DNA of 64,000 bases from Candidatus Pantoea bituminis (GCF_018842675.1 NZ_JAGTWO010000004.1:1302001-1366000), one strand, 5' to 3'; counted from the first letter of the stretch, positions 51,357-59,908 are shown. Translations and numbers: made by a program. The notes: generated by a model from the letters alone, not told the origin.

Positions 51357-52234
51357 GCCTGTTACTCAAGGTTAAGCCTCTGGTTATAAGCCCAATGCTG
51401 GCGGAGCGAATTGGCCTGAATGAGGCCATTGTCCTACAGCAGATTTGCTACTGGCTGGAAGACACCAATTCCGGTGTTGATCATGAAGGTAAGCGGTGGG
51501 TTTACAACACTATCGACGAGTGGACTGAGCAGTTTCCCTTCTGGTCTACAGACACGGTTAAGCGCTCTCTGACTTCACTGAAAAAGCGCGGACTTATTGA
51601 TGTGAAACAGCTCAATAAAAAGCAGCATGACCGCACTAATTTTTACTCAATTAACCACGCAAACCCTTTGTTATCCGATGAGGGCAATTTGCCCTCATCG
51701 AAGGGTGCAACTTGCACCAATCGAGAAGAGCAACCTGCACCCATCGAAAAGGGCAGTCTGCACCCATCCATGAGGGCAAGTTGCCCTGTTCTTACAGAGA
51801 ATACAACAGAGAGTACTACAGAGATTACATCAACCCCTTCTTGTCAGGTTGCGTCGCAACCCGACCGGGAAGTTGTGATCAATGACTCTGCTAAAAAGGT
51901 TCTAACCCACCTGAACCAAACAACCGGGATTAAATTCCAATTTAGCCGTTCATCACTGGAAAATATTCGGGGCCGACTGGCGGAAGGCTACAAACCTGCC
52001 GAGCTGATGCTGGTGGTTGATTACAAGCATGAGCACTGGCGCAACACAGAGCAGGCTCAATACCTTCGCCCGGCAACATTGTTCATTCCCAAAAACTTCC
52101 CTGGCTATCTCCTGTCAGCGACCAAATGGGATAAGTCAGGCCGACCACCATGCGTGAACGGCAAATGGCAGCGCGATGTAATGGCTGTATCCGAAGTCGA
52201 TAAAGAAACGCCTCATGGTTTTCGTGGAGCATAA
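51353..52234 (+). CDS. Phage replication initiator (O-like) with conserved phage C-terminal domain
   Basis: The 293-residue protein has an N-terminal winged-helix domain (ISPMLAERIGLNEAIVLQQICYWLED) and the C-terminal Phg_2220_C domain (YLRPATLFIPKNFPGYLLSA). It should bind the origin and recruit the host helicase loader. The linker (residues about 108-160) is coded by the iteron block at 51680-51787. No phage helicase or loader gene of its own follows. Confidence 0.85.
   Translation: MSLLLKVKPLVISPMLAERIGLNEAIVLQQICYWLEDTNSGVDHEGKRWVYNTIDEWTEQFPFWSTDTVKRSLTSLKKRGLIDVKQLNKKQHDRTNFYSINHANPLLSDEGNLPSSKGATCTNREEQPAPIEKGSLHPSMRASCPVLTENTTESTTEITSTPSCQVASQPDREVVINDSAKKVLTHLNQTTGIKFQFSRSSLENIRGRLAEGYKPAELMLVVDYKHEHWRNTEQAQYLRPATLFIPKNFPGYLLSATKWDKSGRPPCVNGKWQRDVMAVSEVDKETPHGFRGA
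51680..51787. repeat. Five iterons inside the replication gene: candidate origin
   Basis: Short dyads recur every 22-24 bp: GAGGGCAATTTGCCCTC (51680-51696), GGTGCAACTTGCACC (51704-51718), GCAACCTGCACCC (about 51729-51742), GGGCAGTCTGCACCC (51751-51765) and AGGGCAAGTTGCCCT (51773-51787). Lambda also has iterons inside gene O, so this is the likely phage origin. Confidence 0.75.
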
Positions 52235-52245
52235 CAGGAGTAAAC

Positions 52246-52677
52246 ATGATGAATATTGAAGCAATGATTGTGACGCACCTGTTAGCCAACCCGGGGCAGA
52301 CAACGGCGCAGCTGGCTAAGTCTACCGATGTCCGTCGTATTCAGGTGAGCAAGTCTATTGGCATCCTGACACTTATCGGCGATGTCTTCCGCGATAACCA
52401 GTGCCGTTACTTTGTGTCTGAGCCAGCCAGTGAAGGTGATGACAGCTTTTCATTACTGAGCAATAAGGCTTATCGCCTTGAAGAAAAGAAGCTCTGGCGT
52501 CGTGCTGCGGAAGTCTGGCTGCGTGCAATGGATTCAACCCGCAAAGAGGGGCTGCGTCAAAAGGCCGTTCTGCGCCGTACGCACTGCATCGTGATGGGTT
52601 CGGTACGCTGCGAACGCTACGCCGGAATAAACAGCGGACGGGTCAGTGAGAGCAATCTTCGCGAGGTTATCAGATGA
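52246..52677 (+). CDS. PerC-family transcriptional regulator
   Basis: The 143-residue protein has a helix-turn-helix start (QTTAQLAKSTDVRRIQVSKSIGIL) and the PerC-type part (LEEKKLWRRAAEVWLRAMDST, LRRTHCIVMGS). Some prophage PerC relatives influence host virulence genes. It overlaps the next small gene (ATGA). Confidence 0.75.
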   Translation: MMNIEAMIVTHLLANPGQTTAQLAKSTDVRRIQVSKSIGILTLIGDVFRDNQCRYFVSEPASEGDDSFSLLSNKAYRLEEKKLWRRAAEVWLRAMDSTRKEGLRQKAVLRRTHCIVMGSVRCERYAGINSGRVSESNLREVIR

Positions 52678-52796
52678 ATAACCGGTTGATGCACCACTAC
52701 GAACTGAACGTTGTTTTTTACCAAAGCATTCGCACTGCGGCACTAATGATTACCGCGCTGATTATTGTCCTGGCATGGGAGCTGAAAACAGCATGA
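52674..52796 (+). CDS. Small 40-aa membrane protein
   Basis: MNNRLMHHYELNVVFYQSIR is followed by one hydrophobic helix (TAALMITALIIVLAW) and a TGA. ATGA overlaps on both sides (perC stop and parB-like start) favour real translation. The function is unknown. Confidence 0.6.
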   Translation: MNNRLMHHYELNVVFYQSIRTAALMITALIIVLAWELKTA

Positions 52797-54106
52797 GCAC
52801 ACTGGCAAAGATTTACGACGACAAGAAGAATACTGATACCAACATCACTACCCGCAAAACTTATTTGCTGGGCGTTGATGAACTTTACGTCGAAAATAAT
52901 TACAACATCCGGGAGATTGACCAGACCCACGTCGAGGAATTCCGCGACGCTTTTATCGCTGGTGAGCACGTGCCTCCGCTGGCTGTTAAGGTCACGGAGA
53001 AGGGCATCAAGATTATCGACGGCCATCACCGCTACTACGGCGCGAAGCTGGCTCAGGCAGCAGGGTATGAACTGCGCCTTGAGTGCAAGGACTTCGTGGG
53101 TAGTGAAGCTGACAGCGTGGCGTTCATGGTCACCAGTAGTCAGGGTCGCGCTTTGTTGCCGCTTGAACGTGCAGCCGCATATCAGCGCCTGATTAATCAG
53201 GGGTTAGAGCCATCCGAAATCGCCACTAAGGTTAAGCGTTCGATCACCGACGTTGAGCAACACCTGCAACTACTGACCGTTGGCGAACCGCTGATTGAAA
53301 TGGTGAAGGCTGGAGAAGTGGCCGCAACCACAGCTATTGCCATGCAGCGTGAACACGGCGTGAAAGCATCAACTGTTGCCCAGGAGCAGATGCAGAAGGC
53401 CAAAGCCGCAGGCAAGAAGAAGCTGACTAAAGCAGACGCTATGCCACAGTTCAGCGCAGCCAAAGCACGCCGCCTGTTAGAACTGCTCAGTGTGTCCGAT
53501 ATGGATAACGTAGAGGATGGTGCGTTTGCTCTCTATGTCGGAAAAGATCGCCGCGAAGAAGTTTTGGCAATCATCAATGAGTACCGCGAAGGGATGCCGC
53601 AGGCGTTCAAAGAAGCAGAGCAGCCGCAGCAGGATTGCGGCGATGAACTACCGCTGACCCGTCAGGACATCCTTGAGCAGAGTGGCGTTGAAACATGGGC
53701 CTGTGCCATTGCCTGCTTCGGACTCAAACCCGAATACAGTTTCACAGAGTCGAAATACGCGCACGCATGGGCCTCAGATTCAGTCGAAGCGCCAGAGATG
53801 ATGGTTGTACCAGCCGATACCATTACAAAGGCTCTACGCCTCATTAAAGAGCATGAGGATAACCTTGAGCTGAAGCTCTGGATTGCTGACCAGTTTGAAG
53901 AGCCAGACAGTGAGGGTACCCATTTTCAACGTTTCTCATCGGTACTGATTGAAACCCGCCTGGATAAGCCGTGCACGGTTCAGGAATTCACCGCGCTGGT
54001 GAAGCAAACGGATCGTGAATGCTGGTCAAACATTCGCATGCTGCGTCAGGCAGTTCGTGAGGTAGCCGGGCAGATGACCATTCCAGATGAAGGGGAGGCT
54101 GCATGA
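52793..54106 (+). CDS. ParB/KorB-domain phage protein
   Basis: The 437-residue protein starts MSTLAKIYDDKKNTD and has a ParB N-terminal fold (VPPLAVKVTEKGIKIIDGHHRYYGAKLAQ) and a KorB-like HTH (LEPSEIATKVKRSITDVEQHLQLL). Without a ParA partner it is unlikely to be a partition system; it may regulate or aid replication. Confidence 0.8.
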   Translation: MSTLAKIYDDKKNTDTNITTRKTYLLGVDELYVENNYNIREIDQTHVEEFRDAFIAGEHVPPLAVKVTEKGIKIIDGHHRYYGAKLAQAAGYELRLECKDFVGSEADSVAFMVTSSQGRALLPLERAAAYQRLINQGLEPSEIATKVKRSITDVEQHLQLLTVGEPLIEMVKAGEVAATTAIAMQREHGVKASTVAQEQMQKAKAAGKKKLTKADAMPQFSAAKARRLLELLSVSDMDNVEDGAFALYVGKDRREEVLAIINEYREGMPQAFKEAEQPQQDCGDELPLTRQDILEQSGVETWACAIACFGLKPEYSFTESKYAHAWASDSVEAPEMMVVPADTITKALRLIKEHEDNLELKLWIADQFEEPDSEGTHFQRFSSVLIETRLDKPCTVQEFTALVKQTDRECWSNIRMLRQAVREVAGQMTIPDEGEAA

Positions 54107-54468
54107 AGTTAACCCTGCCGTTCCCTCCAAGCGTAAACGGCTACTGGCGGGCAACGAGTACAGGTATGAAAATTAGCGCCTCCGGGCGCTCTTTTCGCAT
54201 CAATGCCTTTGCCGCCGTTATGGAACAGTTAAAGCGCCTACCTCAGCCCATTACAGTGAACGTTGAAGTTAACGTGCTGCTGTTCCCACCTGACAAGCGT
54301 CCTCGTGACCTTGATAACTACCTCAAAGCCCTGTTCGACAGCCTGACGCATGCTCGTGTATGGGGTGATGACCGGCAGATAAAGCGATTCACTGTAGAGT
54401 GGGGCGAGCAGACCAAAAAGGGCAAGGCTGAGGTAACCATCAAGCCATTTGTAGCAGTGGCGGCATGA
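54103..54468 (+). CDS. rusA: RusA-family Holliday junction resolvase
   Basis: The 121-residue protein starts MKLTLPFPPSVNGYWRAT and contains RPRDLDNYLKALFDSLTHARVWGDDRQI with the acidic metal-binding residues. It resolves branched DNA made during phage replication. It overlaps the previous gene by four bases. Confidence 0.92.
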   Translation: MKLTLPFPPSVNGYWRATSTGMKISASGRSFRINAFAAVMEQLKRLPQPITVNVEVNVLLFPPDKRPRDLDNYLKALFDSLTHARVWGDDRQIKRFTVEWGEQTKKGKAEVTIKPFVAVAA

Positions 54469-54552
54469 GGGCCGCACCTGGTTACATGAACAGTAAAAGT
54501 GGTTATAGTAAAAGGGCTTACTGGCGAATTGCAGTCGCCACAGGCAAAGGTT

Positions 54553-54586
54553 GGTCCCGTTCATTTGCAGATGATGGGGCGGGACC
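54553..54586 (+). promoter_or_regulatory. Hairpin in the antirepressor leader
   Basis: GGTCCCG pairs with CGGGACC 20 bases apart, ending 12 bases before the GTGTGTGGAGA motif of the antirepressor gene. Such a stem can control translation or end transcription. It is a possible target for the left-operon RNA. Confidence 0.45.
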
Positions 54587-54615
54587 GGTTAAAAACAGTG
54601 TGTGGAGAAGAGAAC

Positions 54616-55500
54616 ATGCCAAATCAGGTAATGGGCGTAGCTACGCCTGCATCAAACTCAGTAATCCTTTCATCAAGCACCTCATTAAGCGTGCCTGTCA
54701 TCATGTACCGAGAGCAGCGGGTGATCACAACTGACCTTCTCGCTAAAGGTTATGGTGCCGATTCAAAAAGTATTCACATGAACCTCATGAGAAATGGCAC
54801 TCGCTTCGAAGAGGGGCGTCACTATTTCATGCTTAAGGGCGACCAGCTCCGTGACTTTAAGAACCTACCCACTGTTAGTGGTGTGGTTGATAAACGCACA
54901 AGCCAGCTGATTCTCTGGACCGAGAAGGGCGCAGCCCGAATGTCAAAGATCGTCGATACGGACGAAGCATGGTCATTCTACGAAAAGCTTGAGGAAAGCT
55001 ACTTCAGCCTGCGTGAAGTCCATGGCGTGATGCTGCCTGATATCTCTGACCCGATTAAGCTGGCTCGTGCATGGGCTGATGCAATGGAAGCCAAACAACA
55101 GGCTGAAGTGCTGACTCACCGACAGGCACAGTATATCGATCACCTTGAGAACCTGTTCAGTGATGGCCTGTCACCCGTTCAGTTCTGCAAACGCCTGAAC
55201 GGTGTCAATACCAGCAAGATAAGCGCCTGGCTTCAGGATGCAAACTGGCTCTATGACGATAACCCTAATGGCAACCATGCGCAGTGGCGTGTTCGTTCTC
55301 AGGCCCGTGATAAATATCTGACCGAGAAAAGCAGCAAGATTAACCCAACGTCAGCGGCAAGCTTCACTACTCACCAGCCGGTACTGCTTCGTGATGGTGC
55401 TGTCTGGCTTTACCGGAAGTACCTCAAAGGCCAGATGCCAATGAAAAAGTCATGGAATGGGGAGTATACCCACGACAAAGAGCTGGCAGGTAACGCATGA
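54616..55500 (+). CDS. Phage antirepressor-like protein with ORF6N domain
   Basis: The protein starts MPNQVMGVATPASNS, fixed by the GTGTGTGGAGA motif at 54598. Residues about 27-110 form an ORF6N domain (VIMYREQRVITTDLLAKGYG, GTRFEEGRHYFML); the C-terminus resembles KilAC-type DNA-binding regions (LSPVQFCKRLNGVNTSKISAWLQDANWLY). It may counter the repressor during induction or superinfection. Confidence 0.82.
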   Translation: MPNQVMGVATPASNSVILSSSTSLSVPVIMYREQRVITTDLLAKGYGADSKSIHMNLMRNGTRFEEGRHYFMLKGDQLRDFKNLPTVSGVVDKRTSQLILWTEKGAARMSKIVDTDEAWSFYEKLEESYFSLREVHGVMLPDISDPIKLARAWADAMEAKQQAEVLTHRQAQYIDHLENLFSDGLSPVQFCKRLNGVNTSKISAWLQDANWLYDDNPNGNHAQWRVRSQARDKYLTEKSSKINPTSAASFTTHQPVLLRDGAVWLYRKYLKGQMPMKKSWNGEYTHDKELAGNA

Positions 55501-56513
55501 GGGCACTACTTACACCTGAAATCGCACCGCGCACAGGGATTGTGCTGCTTAAGCCTGGCTCAGACTTGCTTCACCTGTTCCGTAACCGCGTTCTGGTCTG
55601 CACACCGACACCGGACATGGAAGACCTGCCATCTGGCCGCATCAATGACGGCACACAGCCATTACTGGACGAAACATCGTTAGAGCCATTCTTTAGCCAT
55701 GAACGCGTAATCAAAGCTGCTGGTGGGATGAATGCACTGGCGGCTTTCGTCCGTACCTTTGAGTGTTGCCAGCTGCATGATGCGAAAACGTGGCATCACC
55801 ACGAATATACGCTGCTTGAGACCGAAATCGGCCTGGTGTCATTGTGTTATAGCCATGATAATGAACTCCGGGAAAACGGCATTCCGCTGTCAGTTGAAAA
55901 CATAGCTAAAAGCAATATGGCGCTATGGATCATCAGAACTGCCAGTTATGAACTGGGCCTGACGGGTGAGCATCATTTAACGCTGCCTGAACTGTGCTGG
56001 TGGGCATCCCTGAATGACGTAATTGACCTGATATCGGAGGCACCGGCAAGGCGCGTTCTCCGCATGCCAAAGGACAAAGCAGGCACAGGCACGCTAAAAG
56101 AGTCTTTCATCGCACCAGAGCGACTTGCAACCGAAGTAATTCAGGATGCCGCGCTGGTGGTCAAAAAGATTATCAGCCTTCACGCCGATCCTGAGTCGCC
56201 GGAATCATTCATGAAACGCCCCAAGCGTAAGCGCTGGGAAAGTACGACGTATACGCGGTGGGTTAAGTCACAGAAGTGTGCATGCTGCGGCACGCAGGCA
56301 GACGACCCGCATCACATCATCGGACACGGGCAGGGAGGAATGGGCACCAAGGCGCATGATTTATTTGTGATACCGCTATGCAGAGCGCATCACGATGAAC
56401 TGCACCGGGATATGAAAGCGTTTGAAGAAAAATTTGGCAGTCAGATTGAACTGCTGTTCAGGTTCCTCGATCACGCGATTGCAGTCGGTGTGATTGGGAC
56501 AGACAAAAAATAA
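55497..56513 (+). CDS. DUF968 phage protein with HNH-like zinc motif
   Basis: The 338-residue protein has a C-terminal part CACCGTQADDPHHIIGHGQGGMGTKAHDLFVIPLCRAHHDELH (given in parts: CACCGTQ, DPHHIIGHGQGG, PLCRAHHDELH), typical of DUF968 and HNH nucleases. It probably acts on branched or recombining DNA. It overlaps the previous gene by four bases. Confidence 0.85.
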   Translation: MRALLTPEIAPRTGIVLLKPGSDLLHLFRNRVLVCTPTPDMEDLPSGRINDGTQPLLDETSLEPFFSHERVIKAAGGMNALAAFVRTFECCQLHDAKTWHHHEYTLLETEIGLVSLCYSHDNELRENGIPLSVENIAKSNMALWIIRTASYELGLTGEHHLTLPELCWWASLNDVIDLISEAPARRVLRMPKDKAGTGTLKESFIAPERLATEVIQDAALVVKKIISLHADPESPESFMKRPKRKRWESTTYTRWVKSQKCACCGTQADDPHHIIGHGQGGMGTKAHDLFVIPLCRAHHDELHRDMKAFEEKFGSQIELLFRFLDHAIAVGVIGTDKK

Positions 56514-56534
56514 AGTGTGTGGAGAGGATTAACT

Positions 56535-56951
56535 ATGCGTGACATGTCACAGGTATTAGAGCGTTGGGGTGTATGGGCAGCAAGCGGCAAGACGAATGTC
56601 GGCTATCCACGTATTGCAGCAGGGCTTTCACGGTTACTTCCAGCCAGCCGGGCCGGTAAGCCTTCCTGCTGCGATGATGACGGTATGTTCATCAACGAGG
56701 CCATGATACGGCTATTTAAGAGTGATGAGCACCTTTGTGCACTGGTTGAGTGGTACTACATCGACAGACTGCCGTTACGGGCGCTGGAAAAGAAATGCGG
56801 GGTCTCTTACAACACGGTTTCCCTGCGTATTCAGAAAGCAGAAAGCTTTATTGATGGTTGTCTCAGTGCGCTGAATATCACCCTTGAAATGGATCGTGAG
56901 TGCAAAAAAGAAAATATCGTCACACCAGTGATGAAAAGGGTTGTGTCATGA
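56535..56951 (+). CDS. Antitermination protein Q
   Basis: The protein MRDMSQVLERWGVWAASG matches PF06530 Q proteins, with PSCCDDDGMFINEAM and a C-terminal HTH (LRALEKKCGVSYNTVSLRIQKAESF). It lets RNA polymerase read past the terminator at 57011 into lysis and head genes. The start follows the GTGTGTGGAGA motif at 56515. Confidence 0.9.
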   Translation: MRDMSQVLERWGVWAASGKTNVGYPRIAAGLSRLLPASRAGKPSCCDDDGMFINEAMIRLFKSDEHLCALVEWYYIDRLPLRALEKKCGVSYNTVSLRIQKAESFIDGCLSALNITLEMDRECKKENIVTPVMKRVVS

Positions 56952-57010
56952 CAAAACCAGCTTTAATCTGCTATGAGTTGTCACTACGCACTGACACATA
57001 ACATTCTAAA

Positions 57011-57035
57011 CCTCGCCAACCGGCGGGGTTTTTTT
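57011..57035 (+). terminator. Late leader terminator (tR'-like)
   Basis: CCTCGCC-AACC-GGCGGGG followed by seven T lies 60 bases behind Q. This is the expected place for the terminator that Q overrides. Confidence 0.85.
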
Positions 57036-57524
57036 ATGCGCCATTAGCAGAATCAGGATTATCAGATTAAGGCCTGTCACATAAATGTTACTGTTGTTTA
57101 GTTGCTGCTAATCCTCCTAAGCGGTGGGGCGCAAACGGTCTTCATGGCTAAAGCTGTGGGTAATCGAGCGCAAGTCGGTTTGACCGTTCAATGGCTTACT
57201 GGGAGGCACCCGGAGCAGTAGCTTTAACTCAGCCACACCCTCTACATTCTCTGCTTTATAGCGAATTTACGGTGTGGCTGCTTTAAAAGCTATTCAGTCT
57301 CAACTGGGAACAGAAACACCTGAGATAGCAAATCAACCCTGTTGCCGACGGGCAAGGTAGTTACCGCTATAGCGTCAGGGTCCAATACAAAGAGGTCGCC
57401 ATCAGAGCGGCCTTTTTTCGTTTTTGCGCACGCCAAACAGTCTCCACACACACTTTTGACGCCGTGGCGTTGCGCATCTTTTCTAAGACTACAAACAGCA
57501 CCGACCGTTATCACGGAGGTGTAT
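57036..57524 (+). promoter_or_regulatory. Late leader region without a gene
   Basis: No convincing gene fits. It contains the 13-bp element GGGAGGCACCCGG (57201-57213), identical to one on the minus strand at 48803-48815, and a second terminator-like hairpin (GGTCGC/GCGGCC plus T run, about 57391-57418). An antisense TGTGTGGAGA lies at 57441-57450. The region probably carries the late promoter and Q-responsive signals. Confidence 0.5.
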
Positions 57525-57767
57525 ATGAGTATCGATATGAGCAAACTGGCATCAGGCGCGGCTTACGGCGCATCAGCCGGGACGATTGCCAACGGTCTTT
57601 TGACCAGGCTGAGCCCCGATGAATGGAGTGCTGTTGGCGTTCTGGCCGGTATTCTGGTCGCGCTACTGACGCTCGGTATCAACTGGTATTACAAACGCAA
57701 AGCAACACTCGCGCAGATTCAGGCGCTTCAACGCTGGCCTACCGCACCAGACCTGACTGAGGAATAA
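57525..57767 (+). CDS. Holin (class II type)
   Basis: The 80-residue protein MSIDMSKLASGAAYGASAGT has two hydrophobic segments (about 6-27 and 38-55, VGVLAGILVALLTLGI) and a basic tail. It forms lesions in the inner membrane for lysis. A GGAGG precedes the ATG. Its place just ahead of the SAR endolysin fits a pinholin-type holin. Confidence 0.85.
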   Translation: MSIDMSKLASGAAYGASAGTIANGLLTRLSPDEWSAVGVLAGILVALLTLGINWYYKRKATLAQIQALQRWPTAPDLTEE

Positions 57768-57770
57768 ACT

Positions 57771-58280
57771 ATGGGGATGTCAAACAGCCTGCGCAACACG
57801 CTAATAGCTGCTGCGGGCGGCGGCTCCATGCTTATCGCCACAGTATTTCTTGGTGGTAAAGATGGAGTAGAGGGTCGGGTTTATGAGCCTTACAAAGATA
57901 TAGTTGGTGTCTGGACAGTCTGTGATGGTCATACCGGAACCGACATCATCAAGGGCAAGAAGTACACCGACCGAGAATGTGATCGACTGTTATGGAATGA
58001 CCTTCAGCCGGTTAAGAAGTCTGTAGACAGCATGGTCAGGATTCCTTTGGGCGAGTATCAACGGGCAGCACTCTATAGCTTCACTTACAACGTTGGTTCA
58101 AGTGCTTTCTCAAAATCAACGCTCCTGAAAAAGCTTAACGCTGGTGATGTTGATGGTGCGTGTGAAGAGCTTCGCCGCTGGATTTACGCTGGCGGACAGA
58201 AATGGCGCGGCCTGATGAACCGTCGCGACATGGAGCGTTCAATGTGTCTGGCGGAAAGCAAAGATGACCTTAAAGGCTAA
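57771..58280 (+). CDS. SAR endolysin (phage lysozyme, GH24)
   Basis: The 169-residue protein has an N-terminal weakly hydrophobic signal-anchor ([18 protein letters not shown]) and the GH24 active-site run [23 protein letters not shown] with Glu, Asp/Cys and Thr. It is released from the membrane to cut peptidoglycan. It overlaps Rz by 17 bases. Confidence 0.93.
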   Translation: MGMSNSLRNTLIAAAGGGSMLIATVFLGGKDGVEGRVYEPYKDIVGVWTVCDGHTGTDIIKGKKYTDRECDRLLWNDLQPVKKSVDSMVRIPLGEYQRAALYSFTYNVGSSAFSKSTLLKKLNAGDVDGACEELRRWIYAGGQKWRGLMNRRDMERSMCLAESKDDLKG

Positions 58281-58734
58281 GACTTCAATATTTCCCGCTC
58301 TGGTGGCTGTTATAGCAATCGTGACAGCCACGTCAGTAGCTCTTTATTACCGTGGCAACGCCATTGATTACAAAGCTCAGCGAGATAAATCCAAAGACGC
58401 GCTGGAGCTGGCGAACGCCACTATCAGTGACATGCAGACACGCCAGCGAAATGTTGCTGCGTTAGATGCGAAATACACACAGGAACTAGCGGATGCTAAA
58501 GCGACTATCGATCTGCTTCATGACGACGTTATTGCTGGCAAGCGTCGGTTGCAGCTCAACGCAACCTGCCCGGAACAATCCTCCACCGGCTCCGCCAGCC
58601 TGGATGATGCAGCCAGCCCCCGACTTACTGACTCCGCTCAACGGGATTATTTCACCCTTAGAGAGCGTATCGAAACAGCCGGAAAGCAGATAGCCGGGTT
58701 GCAAGAATATATCAATGAGCAATGTCTAAATTAA
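58264..58734 (+). CDS. Rz-type spanin, inner membrane subunit
   Basis: The 156-residue protein has one N-terminal membrane helix ([18 protein letters not shown]) and a long helical periplasmic part. With Rz1 it fuses the inner and outer membranes in the last lysis step. It lies directly after the endolysin gene. Confidence 0.88.
   Translation: MTLKAKTSIFPALVAVIAIVTATSVALYYRGNAIDYKAQRDKSKDALELANATISDMQTRQRNVAALDAKYTQELADAKATIDLLHDDVIAGKRRLQLNATCPEQSSTGSASLDDAASPRLTDSAQRDYFTLRERIETAGKQIAGLQEYINEQCLN
58493..58693 (+). CDS. Rz1-type outer-membrane spanin lipoprotein (nested in Rz)
   Basis: In the +1 frame inside Rz, [22 protein letters not shown] has a lipobox (ASVGC) and a Pro-rich part ([10 protein letters not shown]). 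This nested layout is typical for Rz1. The mature lipoprotein is about 45 residues. Confidence 0.85.
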   Translation: MLKRLSICFMTTLLLASVGCSSTQPARNNPPPAPPAWMMQPAPDLLTPLNGIISPLESVSKQPESR

Positions 58735-58746
58735 GCAGAGGAAGGT

Positions 58747-58983
58747 ATGAGCGAAGCAAAGCCGCAGGATGGCAGTACCGTAAAGGGTTATCGAACATTA
58801 ACGCCTGGCGATATTGAAGTGATGAACCGACTGAAAGATGTGAGCCGCCACTTTCTGAATCTGCTGGACACATCAAAAGAAACTGGTGCAGACCCGCGCT
58901 GGATTGCCATGGCTAAAACGGAGATGCAGAGAGCTTGCATGTTCGCCTGTCGAGCAGTGGCTCAGCCAGATGACGATTGCTAA
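58747..58983 (+). CDS. Acb2-like (DUF7681) small phage protein, candidate anti-CBASS sponge
   Basis: The 78-residue protein contains VKGYRTLTPGDIEVMNRLKDV, then DPRWIAMAKTEMQ and RAVAQP. These match my memory of the Acb2 family: GYR-x-L, MN-xx-K, D-x-RW and a terminal RAVAQP. Acb2 forms hexamers that bind cyclic oligonucleotides and so block CBASS and related host defences. It has no signal peptide and follows Rz by 12 bases, with a GAGGAAGG site. The family match is by pattern only. Confidence 0.65.
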   Translation: MSEAKPQDGSTVKGYRTLTPGDIEVMNRLKDVSRHFLNLLDTSKETGADPRWIAMAKTEMQRACMFACRAVAQPDDDC

Positions 58984-59235
58984 TCATCCCAAGGCGCATT
59001 TACGAGTGTGCCTGATGATGAAAAAAGTGGCCCATCCCTGGACCAAGACATGGTAGGAGTTCATTCTGTTTTTAGGTTTTACATAAAATAAATTAGCTAA
59101 CGCTCAGGCGACAACAAGCGTAAGCGGTTGCTTTTTTATGCGATTAAGAATGCTCCGACAAGGGATAACGGTTAGCCACGCTTTGAAGCGTCGCGAAGCT
59201 GGTATAATCGCACCTCAATAAAAAAGAGGTGGTTT
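58984..59235. other. Intergenic stretch, 252 bp
   Basis: I see no gene. It has an AT-rich centre and a short GC stem with a T run near 59110-59140 that may be a weak terminator. Confidence 0.4.
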
Positions 59236-59469
59236 ATGTTAGATCCTAAGCCGTGCTTTATGGTGCTTGCCTATGATTCAAATGATATGCCAGGAAATTG
59301 CAAAGATATTATGGGCTACGCCCGTAACACAGAAGAAGTCGAAAGGCTTATACATACAGCTAAAAATAACGCGCTTTATTCGTATGACCACATTGAAACT
59401 GTCGATGCTCATTTAGACAAAGTTTTAATAACCATTCGTCGGAACAAAGATCAAGAATGGCATTCATAA
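59236..59469 (+). CDS. Hypothetical phage protein (77 aa)
   Basis: The protein MLDPKPCFMVLAYDSNDMPG contains GYARNTEEVERLIHTAKNNA and follows an AGAGGTGG site. It is small, mixed alpha/beta and acidic. I do not recognise a family. Position in the cargo slot between lysis and packaging genes suggests an accessory role. Confidence 0.6.
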   Translation: MLDPKPCFMVLAYDSNDMPGNCKDIMGYARNTEEVERLIHTAKNNALYSYDHIETVDAHLDKVLITIRRNKDQEWHS

Positions 59470-59532
59470 AGTTCACAAAATGAATGTGATGTCAGACTAA
59501 CCGCCTCCGGGCGGTTTTTTATTGGAGTGAAT

Positions 59533-59763
59533 ATGACATATCAAACCGAACAGCAACGTAAGCGCCAGCGTGAGGAAGAAGAACGCCGTCGCCGTCATCA
59601 AAGCAACACTGGCTCAAGCAGCGACCTTATGAACCCGCTAAACCCAATCAGCCCTATTTACGTCGGTAACGACTACAGCAGCTCAGGCAGCTCCGATTCA
59701 TGCAGTGGCAGCTATGACTCAGGCAGTTCGTCCGACAGTGGCGGCAGTTGCAGTAGCGATTAA
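59533..59763 (+). CDS. Low-complexity Arg/Glu- then Ser/Asp/Gly-rich phage protein
   Basis: The protein MTYQTEQQRKRQREEEERRR starts with a strongly charged helix and ends in a Ser/Asp/Gly/Cys-rich tail of about 30 residues (SSSGSSDSCSGSYDSGSS). GGAG stands five bases before the ATG. The function is unknown; the acidic, disordered tail could bind basic partners or metals. Confidence 0.6.
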   Translation: MTYQTEQQRKRQREEEERRRRHQSNTGSSSDLMNPLNPISPIYVGNDYSSSGSSDSCSGSYDSGSSSDSGGSCSSD

Positions 59764-59908
59764 CACAGGCCGCCTTTCGAGGTGGTTTTATTTTGTTCTG
59801 AAAACTGCATTCACTGAGTTCACTTTTCAGCATAAACACAATGAATCATCGGCTGGTGGTCTCACCATTGCCGAGGATGAAATTCATCTGACCAGCAGGA
59901 AATGCTGA

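Noticed and set aside
54465..54734. An 89-codon rightward frame between rusA and the antirepressor gene
   Set aside because: It overlaps the antirepressor start and the regulatory hairpin, and its sequence is not protein-like after the first 30 codons.
57036..57260. A tRNA gene in the late leader
   Set aside because: Some stem-like stretches occur but no cloverleaf with a TTC loop and acceptor pairing could be built.
57290..57544. An 84-codon minus-strand frame in the late leader
   Set aside because: It overlaps the holin start and the Q-dependent leader, and has no ribosome site or family match.
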